Position numbers and translations under genes: made by a program. DNA of 28,031 nt from an uncultured Brevundimonas sp. (GTDB lineage Bacteria; Pseudomonadota; Alphaproteobacteria; Caulobacterales; Caulobacteraceae): positions 1-28,031 of the forward strand of contig CAMPGL010000008.1 of assembly GCA_946885435.1 (NCBI GenBank), read 5' to 3'. Under the pieces are notes generated by a model. The model was not told where the DNA came from. It worked only from the letters and a program-made list of their open reading frames with translations, and did not search any database. Shown here piece by piece: positions 1-6,882 of the stretch. Numbering within the stretch: position 1 is the stretch's first letter; each line of letters opens with the position of its first letter.

Positions 1-1
1 G

Positions 2-103
2 ATCACCGCCCTGATCGTGGCCCAGCGCGCCTACGAGATGAACTCCAAGGTCATCACCACCGCCGACCAGATGCTGCAGTCGGCCAATCAGGTGAAATCG
101 TGA
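2..103 (+). CDS. flgG: Flagellar distal rod protein FlgG, C-terminal end (partial)
   Basis: Only the last 33 codons are inside the window; the 5' part lies upstream. The visible peptide contains AQRAYEMNSKVI and then TADQML. This is the C-terminal helix shared by flagellar rod and hook proteins (FlgG/FlgF/FlgE), which packs in the core of the axial structure. Assignment to FlgG rather than FlgF rests on the helix sequence and on flgA and flgH following directly, the usual Caulobacter-type order. The TGA stop shares a base with the downstream ATG (TGATG), so flgA is probably translationally coupled to it. Confidence 0.85.
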   Translation: MTALIVAQRAYEMNSKVITTADQMLQSANQVKS

Positions 104-813
104 TGCGCGGCCTCGTCGCCCTGATCGCGGCGCTGGGCCTGGCGACCGCCGCCCATGCGACCCCGGTCCAGCTGGTGTCCGAGCCTCTCGACGACGACGG
201 CGTCATCACCCTGGGGGAGCTGTTCGACAACGCGGGCGCCGCCTCCGAGGTGAGGGCCGGAACCCGCACCGCCGCCAGCGCCATCCTCGACGCCGCCCAG
301 GTCCAGTCACTGGCGCGCCGCCACGGCCTGGACTGGGCCAACCCCACCGGCCTGCGCCGCATCATCGTTCGCGCCGGTTCGGCCACGGTCTCCCCCGCCA
401 GCGCCGTGCGCGGCGAGACGGTGGAGGTCCTGACCTACGCCCGCAGCCTGGCGTCGGGCGAGATCGTCCAGCCGGAAGACGTCGTCTGGACCTCGGTCCA
501 GTCCCACCAGGCCCCGGCCGGTGCGCCGCAGGACGCCGAGATCGTCATCGGCCAGGCCGCTCGCCGCCCTCTTCGGGCCGGCGCGGTGGTGCGCACCTCC
601 GACCTGTCATCGCCCCAGGTCATCGCCCGCGGCGACCTCATCGAGGTCGTCTACCGCTCCGGCGGCGTCAGCCTCTCCCTGCGCGCCCGCGCCATGGAGA
701 ACGCGGCCCAGGGCGAGGCCTTCAACGCCCAGAACATCGAATCCGGCCGGACCATCGAGGTGGTGGCCGCCGAACCCGGCCGCGCCTTCGCCGGCCCGGG
801 CGCCCGTCGCTAG
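103..813 (+). CDS. flgA: Flagellar basal body P-ring formation chaperone FlgA
   Basis: A 236-residue periplasmic protein that assists assembly of FlgI into the P-ring around the rod. The N-terminus is a Sec signal peptide (hydrophobic run over residues 3-18, AHA cleavage site near 18-20). The C-terminal half holds the SAF-type domain typical of FlgA, including SGEIVQPEDVVW near residues 118-129 and RPLRAGAVVRTSDL near 155-168, followed by a short beta-rich end. The length is normal. I use the ATG at 103, which overlaps the flgG stop as TGATG; an in-frame GTG at 100 would add one residue. It is followed after 11 bases by flgH, so flgG-flgA-flgH read as one operon. Confidence 0.93.
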   Translation: MRGLVALIAALGLATAAHATPVQLVSEPLDDDGVITLGELFDNAGAASEVRAGTRTAASAILDAAQVQSLARRHGLDWANPTGLRRIIVRAGSATVSPASAVRGETVEVLTYARSLASGEIVQPEDVVWTSVQSHQAPAGAPQDAEIVIGQAARRPLRAGAVVRTSDLSSPQVIARGDLIEVVYRSGGVSLSLRARAMENAAQGEAFNAQNIESGRTIEVVAAEPGRAFAGPGARR

Positions 814-824
814 AGGACCAGTCC

Positions 825-1538
825 ATGCGTAAGTCCGTTCTCCTCCTGCCGCTGCTGATGCTGGGCGCCTGCTCCACGGTCGAAGAGGCGGTCATGGGGC
901 CGCAGCTGTCCGACATGGGCTATCCGGCCGCGCTGGTGCCGCTGGAGCAGCCCATCGGCCGACAGTCCGAGGCCGCCTCGGCCGGGTCCCTGTGGCGGGC
1001 GGGCTCGCGCACCTTCTTCCGTGACCAGCGCGCACGCGACGTGGGCGACATCCTGACCGTCGAGATCCAGATCGACGACCGGGCCAATGTGCAGAACTCG
1101 ACCACCCGCGACAGGTCCAACGAGACCCAGTCGGGCATCGGAGCCTTCTTCGGCCTGGAGAACGCCCTGGGCCAGGCCTTCCCGGCCGGCTTCGACCCGT
1201 CCAACCTGGTCGAGCTGGAGGGCGGGTCCTCGTCGTCGGGCTCGGGCGTGATCCAGCGCTCGGAGCGGGTCGAACTGACGGTGGCCGCCGTCGTCACCGC
1301 CGTCCTGCCGAACGGCAATCTGGTCATCCAAGGCCGCCAGGAAGTCCGCACCAACCGCGAGATCCGCGAGCTGCTCGTCTCCGGCATCGTGCGCCCCGAG
1401 GACATCTCGTCGGCCAACACGATCAATCACACCCAGATCGCGGAGGCCCGGATTTCCTATGGCGGGCGCGGCGACGTCAGCCGCATCCAGGGCCCGCCGG
1501 CCGGCCAGTCGATCGTCGAGCGCTTCAGCCCCTTCTGA
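825..1538 (+). CDS. flgH: Flagellar L-ring lipoprotein FlgH
   Basis: A 237-residue outer-membrane lipoprotein that forms the L-ring bushing of the flagellar rod. The signal peptide ends in a lipobox LGAC with the acylated Cys at residue 16. FlgH hallmarks follow: SLWRAGSRTFFRDQRARDVGDILTV-type sequence near residues 56-80, then a beta-rich core with LPNGNLVIQGRQEV near 161-174 and the conserved end AEARISYGGRGDV. A good ribosome site, AGAGGA (812-817), overlaps the flgA stop and lies 7 bases before the ATG. The length is typical. No promoter is evident between flgA and flgH, so it should be co-transcribed with them. Confidence 0.95.
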   Translation: MRKSVLLLPLLMLGACSTVEEAVMGPQLSDMGYPAALVPLEQPIGRQSEAASAGSLWRAGSRTFFRDQRARDVGDILTVEIQIDDRANVQNSTTRDRSNETQSGIGAFFGLENALGQAFPAGFDPSNLVELEGGSSSSGSGVIQRSERVELTVAAVVTAVLPNGNLVIQGRQEVRTNREIRELLVSGIVRPEDISSANTINHTQIAEARISYGGRGDVSRIQGPPAGQSIVERFSPF

Positions 1539-1544
1539 GACCCC

Positions 1545-1560
1545 GTTAACCGAGGTTAAC
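1545..1560. promoter_or_regulatory. 16-bp palindrome with two GTTAAC cores, candidate operator
   Basis: The sequence GTTAACCGAGGTTAAC is an inverted repeat with 7-base arms and a 2-base centre, placed 7 bases after the flgH stop and about 95 bases before the next start codon. It contains TTAA twice with a 6-base gap. The Caulobacter cell-cycle regulator CtrA binds TTAA-N7-TTAA, so this is close but one base short. It may be an operator for the downstream small-protein genes. Binding by any named protein is inference. Confidence 0.4.
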
Positions 1561-1567
1561 CTGTGGC

Positions 1568-1589
1568 GCCCGCGCCTCAGCGCGCGGGC
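1568..1589 (+). terminator. GC-rich hairpin after flgH without a T-run
   Basis: GCCCGCGC and GCGCGGGC form a perfect 8-base stem around the loop CTCAGC, 29 bases after the flgH stop. No T-tract follows, so it is not a classical intrinsic terminator. It could attenuate the flagellar transcript or protect its 3' end. Confidence 0.3.
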
Positions 1590-1655
1590 CGCCGCACGGC
1601 GTTCGTGAACCCAGGGCGCCGGACCGCGTTTCCCCTCTCGAAGGGAGCGCGTCAG

Positions 1656-2180
1656 ATGTTCAACCGAGCCGCCTTGTTCGCCACCTCTATCGCCGGCATG
1701 GCGATGAGCGGAGCTTTTCTCCTGCTGGGACCGGACGGTGCGTCCGCGGCCCCGCAGACGGTCGAGCCGGCGCAGGCAACCGCCCCCATGGGCTGGCATC
1801 TGGTGCACGAAGGTCCGCGCGCCAAGCTGGCCTATGGGGCCGAGAACTCCGACCACATCCTGTTCATGCTCTCGTGCGCGCCCGGCGAAGGCGTCGTTGA
1901 CGTCTTCGGCATGGCCGCACCGGAAGCCGACGGCCTAACTCTGGCCTCGACGAACGGTCAGTCCGCCCTCGACGCCCGGCCGCAGGTCGATCCCATGACC
2001 GGCTCCATGATGGTCGAGACCCAGATGCGGCTGAACGCCCCGGCGCTGGAGGGCTTCCGCGAAACCGGCGCCCTGACCCTGGCCGGCGCCTCGGGCCGTC
2101 CGATGGCGCTGAACGCCAACGTTGACGAACAGCCCGGGATTGAGGCCTTCTTCGCCCATTGCGCGGGATCGCGCGCCTGA
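1656..2180 (+). CDS. Small exported protein of unknown function, first of three tandem paralogues
   Basis: I do not recognise the family. The 174-residue product has a hydrophobic N-terminus (residues 5-25) ending near ASAAP at 29-33, consistent with Sec export. The mature domain opens with GWHLV (W47), has a central LSC-x-PG-x-G motif (C74) and ends in EAFFAHC (C169). The same plan occurs in the next two genes. The two conserved cysteines could form a disulfide in the periplasm. The ATG at 1656 is preferred because GGGAG lies about 8 bases upstream and the signal peptide begins there. A GTG at 1563 is in frame but would add a 31-residue basic, low-complexity leader across the upstream hairpin. 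Confidence 0.75.
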   Translation: MFNRAALFATSIAGMAMSGAFLLLGPDGASAAPQTVEPAQATAPMGWHLVHEGPRAKLAYGAENSDHILFMLSCAPGEGVVDVFGMAAPEADGLTLASTNGQSALDARPQVDPMTGSMMVETQMRLNAPALEGFRETGALTLAGASGRPMALNANVDEQPGIEAFFAHCAGSRA

Positions 2181-2205
2181 CGAACCGGGCCCAGGGGGTC
2201 CTTCC

Positions 2206-2619
2206 ATGCTGCTGATCGCCGCCGCCCTGACCATCGTCTCGGGCCAGCCGTCGGACGGCTGGGTCTGGTCCTACTATGACAGTAGCGGCATGGCGGTGCT
2301 GGCCCGCGAAGTCCCCGACACCGAACGGCTGTCCGCGGTGCTCGAGTGCGAGCCCGGCTCGGGCGTCGCCCGGATCACCGTCTATGGCCCGGAGGCCCGT
2401 CCCGCCTTTGTGAACGTGTCCGCCGGCCCGGCCTCCGCGGACGCCGAACGGGTCGAGGCCGACGGGCTGGCCGTGCGCCTGCGCCTGGATCATCCGGTGT
2501 TCCGCGCTTTCGCTTCCGGCGAGGCCCTGTCGCTGCACGCCGACGGCGAGGCCGCGACCGTCGCGGCGCCCAGCGGCGCGCCGCTCGAGAGCTTCCGCTC
2601 GGCATGCGCGGCCTCCTGA
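2206..2619 (+). CDS. Small exported protein of unknown function, second tandem paralogue
   Basis: A 137-residue product of unknown function. It begins with a short hydrophobic signal (MLLIAAALTIVSG), followed by SDGWVW, a central LEC-x-PGSG motif (C48) and a C-terminal SFRSAC (C134), matching the anchors of both flanking proteins. The ATG at 2206 follows a GGGGG ribosome site; an in-frame ATG at 2122 would start inside the previous gene and place a charged leader before the signal peptide. It lies 25 bases after the first paralogue, and its end overlaps the start of the third by 16 bases, so the three are probably one transcript. Confidence 0.75.
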   Translation: MLLIAAALTIVSGQPSDGWVWSYYDSSGMAVLAREVPDTERLSAVLECEPGSGVARITVYGPEARPAFVNVSAGPASADAERVEADGLAVRLRLDHPVFRAFASGEALSLHADGEAATVAAPSGAPLESFRSACAAS

Positions 2620-3098
2620 TCGCGGCTGGACTGTTCGTCAGCGGCTGCGCCACGGGCGCGGACGTCGCCCCGACGCCGATCCCGCCCGACTTCAGCGCCC
2701 CCCAGCCTGTGGCGGGCTACGACTGGTTCTTCAACGCCACGGACGGCAGCGCGTCTCTGGCCTTCGGCCTGGCCGAGAGCGACGACGTGCGTATCGCCCT
2801 GTCGTGCGAGACAGGGTCCGGCCGCCTCAGCCTGATGCGCGATATCGCGGCCGAGGCGGCGCCGGAGATCGTTCTGGAATCCGGCGGCGAGACAGAACGC
2901 TTCCCGGGTCGGTCCGAGCCGTCGCTGCTGTCAGACGGTCAGATCGTCACGGCCGAGAGCCCAACGGGCCTTCCTGTCTTCCAGCGCTTCCGCCGCCTTG
3001 GCTGGCTGGCCGTCTGGCAGGACGGCCGCCGCGAGCCGCTGGCCCCCCATCCGGGCTCGGCGGCCAACATCGAACGCTTCTTCGCGGTCTGCGGCTGA
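2604..3098 (+). CDS. Small lipoprotein of unknown function, third tandem paralogue
   Basis: A 164-residue product with a lipoprotein signal (MRGLLIAAGLFVSGC, acylated Cys at residue 15) and a proline-rich linker (residues 22-36). The domain that follows starts at YDWFF (W41), carries LSC-x-TGSG (C68) and ends in ERFFAVC (C163). These anchors match the two genes before it, so it looks like the membrane-anchored member of the trio. The start at 2604 lies within the end of the previous gene and is the only in-frame ATG that gives a signal peptide; a longer in-frame extension upstream is arginine-rich shadow sequence. Its stop abuts the stop of the convergent trxA with no terminator between. Confidence 0.75.
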   Translation: MRGLLIAAGLFVSGCATGADVAPTPIPPDFSAPQPVAGYDWFFNATDGSASLAFGLAESDDVRIALSCETGSGRLSLMRDIAAEAAPEIVLESGGETERFPGRSEPSLLSDGQIVTAESPTGLPVFQRFRRLGWLAVWQDGRREPLAPHPGSAANIERFFAVCG

Positions 3099-3434
3099 TC
3101 AGGCCGCCGGGGTGACGCCGGCCTCGGCGAGCCATTCCAGAATCTTGCCCTTGGGCATGGCGCCGGCCTTCATGGAGATCAGCTCGCCGCCCTTGAACAG
3201 CATCAGGGTCGGCACGCCGCGGACGCCCATGCGCGACGGGGTCATGGGGCTGTCGTCGATGTCGACCTTGGCGATCTTCACCGTGCCGGCCAGTTCGTCG
3301 GAGATCTGTTCCAGCGCCGGGCCGATCTGCTTGCAGGGCCCGCACCATTCCGCCCAGAAGTCGACGAGGACGGGACCGTCGGCCTTGAGAACTTCGGCTT
3401 CGAAGCTGTCGTCGGTGACCTTGAGGGTCGGCAT
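3099..3434 (-). CDS. trxA: Thioredoxin
   Basis: A 111-residue cytoplasmic dithiol reductant. The active site WCGPC is at residues 30-34, with the supporting motif VLVDFWAEWCGPC and the conserved cis-proline loop GVPTLMLF near 73-80. The length is standard for Trx1. The ATG at 3434 is preceded by GGAGAG. It lies 61 bases after the addA stop on the same strand, so it may be the last gene of the addBA operon, have its own promoter, or both. A trxA downstream of addBA is common in alphaproteobacteria. The gene converges stop-to-stop with the small lipoprotein gene. Confidence 0.96.
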   Translation of the reverse strand: MPTLKVTDDSFEAEVLKADGPVLVDFWAEWCGPCKQIGPALEQISDELAGTVKIAKVDIDDSPMTPSRMGVRGVPTLMLFKGGELISMKAGAMPKGKILEWLAEAGVTPAA

Positions 3435-3495
3435 GGGGAGGCTCTCCAGGTGATTCCTGCTTGTCGCGGCAATGTGGGGCGGCGAAGGCTCGTGT

Positions 3496-6400
3496 TCAAC
3501 GCCCGGACGCGAGCGCCTGGACGAGCATCGCCTCGGGGACCGGCATGAGCACCGGCCCGTCGGTCCAGACCAGCGCCGCCTCGACCGGCCGGTCAGGATA
3601 GAGCCGACGCAGCACCGCCGCATAGACCGCCAGCTGCAGCACATAGGCCGGGTCGACGGCCTCGACGGAAGCCGGGGCGGGCCGGTTCGTCTTGTAGTCC
3701 ACGATCAGCACCCGCTCGGGCGTGACCACCAGCCGGTCGATGCGGCCCGAGACCGAGACGCCGCGCGGCAGGTCAGGCGCGCCGCCGGTCAGGGCCACCT
3801 CGGCGCGCGAGCCGAGACCGAACACCGGGGCGAAGCGCGCGTCGTCCAGGACGCCGAAGGCCGCGGCGATCATCTCGGCGCGTTGCTCGTCGGTGAGGTC
3901 GCGTTCGCGCGCCAAGAGCCGCTCGGCGGCCCGCGCCCGGTCCTCCTGGGCCACGTCCGGAAGCCGCTCCAGCAGCCGGTGGATCAGGTCGCCGCGCCGG
4001 AACCGGCCCAGCGATCCGGCGCGCGCCAGCGGCGAGGGCGCCGGGATGCGCAGAGTCTCGTCCATCCGCGACGGCGAAGCGAAGCGGGCCCCGGCGTCCG
4101 CCGGGGCGGCCTGGCGCGCCCAGGCAGGGACCTCATCAGGCGTTTCAGAAGCGGCCGCCACCGGCCGCAGGACCGTGACCGGCGCCGGGCCATAGCGGCG
4201 ACCGCCGCCTTCGAGTTCGGCGACACCGTCGAGGCGGCCGAAGGTCTCCTCGATCACCGACCACCAGCTCCCGTCTTCCGGCCCGCGCGAGGCGCTGGCG
4301 CGGCCCATGACGATCAGCCGGTCCCGGGCGCGGGTCAGGGCGACGTAGAGCAGGCGCAGGGACTCGTCGCCGGTGCGATCCTCGCGCGCCTGGCGGGCGT
4401 CGGCGGTGGCGGGGCAGTCCTCCTTGCCAGAGCCGGGACACATCAGCCAGGCTGGACCCGTCCAGTCTTCGTGCTCGACCGGCAGCAGGGTCGGGCCCTG
4501 ACCTTTGGCCTTCATGGTGGTGTCCGGGAGGATGACGATCGGCGCCTCCAGCCCCTTGGCGCCGTGGACGGTCATGACGCGGACCTCGCCGCGCGGGCCC
4601 TCCAGCTCGCGCTTCACCTCGACGTCGGCGGCTTCGAGCAGAGCCAGGCAGGTCTCCAGGTCGGTCCCGCCCCGGCCTTCGGCGGCGAGCACCTGGTTCA
4701 GCGTCTCGTCGATGGCCTCCATCGCCTCGCGGCCCAGCCGGCGCAGGAAACGGGCGCGGCCCGACTGGCCGGTGTCGTCGACGCGGTTCAGCATCTCCGA
4801 GAAGAAGGCGAAGGGATCGCGCCCGCGCGCGGCGATGGCGGCCTCCAGCAGGGCGTGGGCGCGGGCCCATTCGGGGCGCTCGGTTGAGCGGTCGCGCAGG
4901 ATCTTCCACAGCGGCGGACGCTTCTCTGCGCCCGCGAGGTCGAACAGGCTGTCCTCGTCCACGTCGCACAGCGGGCTGCGCAGCACCTCGGCCAAACTCA
5001 ACTCGTCGTCCGGGAACAGGGCGAAGCGCGCCAGCGACAGCAGGTCGTCAAACGCGATGTGCGCCTTCAGCTTCAGCCGGTCGGCGCCGGCTACCGGCAC
5101 GCCCGTCAGCTTCAGCGCGCGGATGACCTCCTCGAACAGGGCGTCGCGGCGGCGGACCAGCACCAGGAAGTCGCCGTAGCCGCAGGGGCGCAGCTGACCC
5201 TTCTCGTAGACGGCGGCGCCCGTCTCGACCTGACGGCGGATGTCCTCGGCGAGGTGTTTGGCCAGCCGTTTGCGGGCGCTCTGGCGGGTCTCCTGATCGA
5301 CCGGCGCGGTCCAGGCGTCGCGGTCCGGCTGCGGCTCGTCGATGAACAGCGGGACCAGTTCGACCGAACCGGGCTGCCCCTCGCGGGCCGGATGGTGGGG
5401 GTGGATGTCGCCCTCGACCCCGGCGATGGCGATGCGCCGCTTCGGGTCGTCGAAGGCCGTGTCGACGAAGCGCAGCACCTCGGGCGTCGAGCGGTAGGAG
5501 GTCTCCAGCGGCACGTGGCGGAACCGCTCGGGCCCGACCAGCGCCTCATAGGCGCGGCCTTGCCGGCGCAGCTGCTCGGGCCGGGCGCCCTGGAAGGAGT
5601 AGATCGACTGCTTCTCGTCACCGACGGCGAAGATGCTGCGGCCCGTCGCGCTGGAGAAGAAGTCCGAAGTCAGGGCCTGGAGGATGGCCCACTGCTCGGG
5701 CGCCGTGTCCTGGGCCTCGTCGACCAGGACGTGGTCGATGCCGCCGTCGAGCTTGTAGAGCACCCAGGCCGACAGGCCGGGCTTGTTGAGCAGGGCCGCC
5801 GAGCGACTGACCAGATCGCCGAAGTCCAGCGCGCCGGTCGCGGCCTTGGCGGCCTCGTAGAGGGCGGCGTGCGCCCGGGCCAGCGTCATCACCTTGACCG
5901 TGTCGTCCGCCGCCTTGGCCGCGCGCCACCGGTCCAGCGCGGCGAGGTAGCTGAGCTGAAGGTCGGTCAGCCAGGCGACGGCGTAGGCCGGCGCGGACTT
6001 CGTCCCCATGCTGGCGCGCGGACCACTCGTGGTCAGGAAGACGTCGCGCAGGCTTGAGAAGGTCCAGGCGTCGGCGGCCAGCCGCATGCGATCGGCGCAC
6101 TTCTGGTCGTTGGCGGAGCCGGTCGCCATGGCCTCGGCCATGTCGCGCCAGTGAGCGGGGTCGAGCGCGCGCATGAAGTCGGCCTCGACCTGCTCGGGCG
6201 AGCCGGCGGGATCGGCGCCGGTCAGAGCGTGCGGGCCGGGCGCCTCCCCCGCCTCGACGCGGGCGACGTAGTCGGAAAGGTCGTCGCGCTTGGCCTCGAT
6301 CAGGGCCAGCAGCTCCTGGAAGCGGCCCCAGTCGAGCTCGACGGCGAAATGGCTGTAGGCGCGGCCGAGCGGGCCGTCGGGATCGCGGAAGGCCCGGGTC

Positions 6401-6882
6401 GCCAGCTCCTCGCGCGCCGCGTGGGACAGGGCGATCGCCGCCTGGTCCTCCAGCACCTTGAAGCGCGGCGAGACGCCGGCCTCGATCGGGAAGCGGCGCA
6501 GCAGCTTTTCGCAGAAGGCGTGGATCGTCTGGATCTTCAGCCCGCCGGGCGTCTCCAGGGCGCGCGCGAACAGGCGGCGCGCCCGCGACAGCTCCTCGCG
6601 CGACGGCTGGTCCGACCTGGCTTCAAGCTCGATCAGCTTTTCGATGAGCTTTGCGTCGTCCAGCACGGCCCATTCGCCGAGCTGTCTGAACAGCCGCGTC
6701 TGCATCTCGGCGGCCGCGGCCTTGGTGTAGGTGACGCATAGGATGGCTTCGGGCCGCGCGCCCTTGAGCAGCAGGCGCGCCACGCGGTTGACCAGGGTGG
6801 TGGTCTTGCCCGAGCCGGCGTTGGCGGTGACGAAGACCGACAGTTCGGGATTGGCGGCGACCAGCTGGTTCGAGGCGCTCAT
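3496..6882 (-). CDS. addA: Double-strand-break repair helicase-nuclease AddA
   Basis: A 1128-residue UvrD/Rep-type 3'-5' helicase with a C-terminal nuclease. With AddB it resects double-strand breaks for RecA loading, the role RecBCD has in E. coli. Visible helicase motifs are Walker A (ANAGSGKT, GSGKT at 23-27), Walker B VDEAQD in the middle of the first half, GDEKQSIYSFQGA, VMTVHGAKGLE and LLYVALTRARDRL. The C-terminal PD-(D/E)XK nuclease shows GRIDRL (D1049) and VDYKTNRP (D1062, K1064). The ATG at 6882 overlaps the addB stop as ATGA. An in-frame upstream start adds only an arginine-rich tail inside addB and is rejected. Confidence 0.96.
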   Translation of the reverse strand: MSASNQLVAANPELSVFVTANAGSGKTTTLVNRVARLLLKGARPEAILCVTYTKAAAAEMQTRLFRQLGEWAVLDDAKLIEKLIELEARSDQPSREELSRARRLFARALETPGGLKIQTIHAFCEKLLRRFPIEAGVSPRFKVLEDQAAIALSHAAREELATRAFRDPDGPLGRAYSHFAVELDWGRFQELLALIEAKRDDLSDYVARVEAGEAPGPHALTGADPAGSPEQVEADFMRALDPAHWRDMAEAMATGSANDQKCADRMRLAADAWTFSSLRDVFLTTSGPRASMGTKSAPAYAVAWLTDLQLSYLAALDRWRAAKAADDTVKVMTLARAHAALYEAAKAATGALDFGDLVSRSAALLNKPGLSAWVLYKLDGGIDHVLVDEAQDTAPEQWAILQALTSDFFSSATGRSIFAVGDEKQSIYSFQGARPEQLRRQGRAYEALVGPERFRHVPLETSYRSTPEVLRFVDTAFDDPKRRIAIAGVEGDIHPHHPAREGQPGSVELVPLFIDEPQPDRDAWTAPVDQETRQSARKRLAKHLAEDIRRQVETGAAVYEKGQLRPCGYGDFLVLVRRRDALFEEVIRALKLTGVPVAGADRLKLKAHIAFDDLLSLARFALFPDDELSLAEVLRSPLCDVDEDSLFDLAGAEKRPPLWKILRDRSTERPEWARAHALLEAAIAARGRDPFAFFSEMLNRVDDTGQSGRARFLRRLGREAMEAIDETLNQVLAAEGRGGTDLETCLALLEAADVEVKRELEGPRGEVRVMTVHGAKGLEAPIVILPDTTMKAKGQGPTLLPVEHEDWTGPAWLMCPGSGKEDCPATADARQAREDRTGDESLRLLYVALTRARDRLIVMGRASASRGPEDGSWWSVIEETFGRLDGVAELEGGGRRYGPAPVTVLRPVAAASETPDEVPAWARQAAPADAGARFASPSRMDETLRIPAPSPLARAGSLGRFRRGDLIHRLLERLPDVAQEDRARAAERLLARERDLTDEQRAEMIAAAFGVLDDARFAPVFGLGSRAEVALTGGAPDLPRGVSVSGRIDRLVVTPERVLIVDYKTNRPAPASVEAVDPAYVLQLAVYAAVLRRLYPDRPVEAALVWTDGPVLMPVPEAMLVQALASGR

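Noticed and set aside
1586..1632. Apparent direct repeat before the first small exported protein (would encode GRRTAF twice)
   Set aside because: At DNA level the two copies agree at only about 11 of 19 positions without gaps; the peptide similarity comes from a reading that probably is not translated.
3472..4887. Long plus-strand open frame (471 codons) opposite addA
   Set aside because: It is antisense to the well-supported AddA nuclease end, has low-complexity Arg/Gly/Ala composition and no recognisable motif; such shadows are common in GC-rich DNA.
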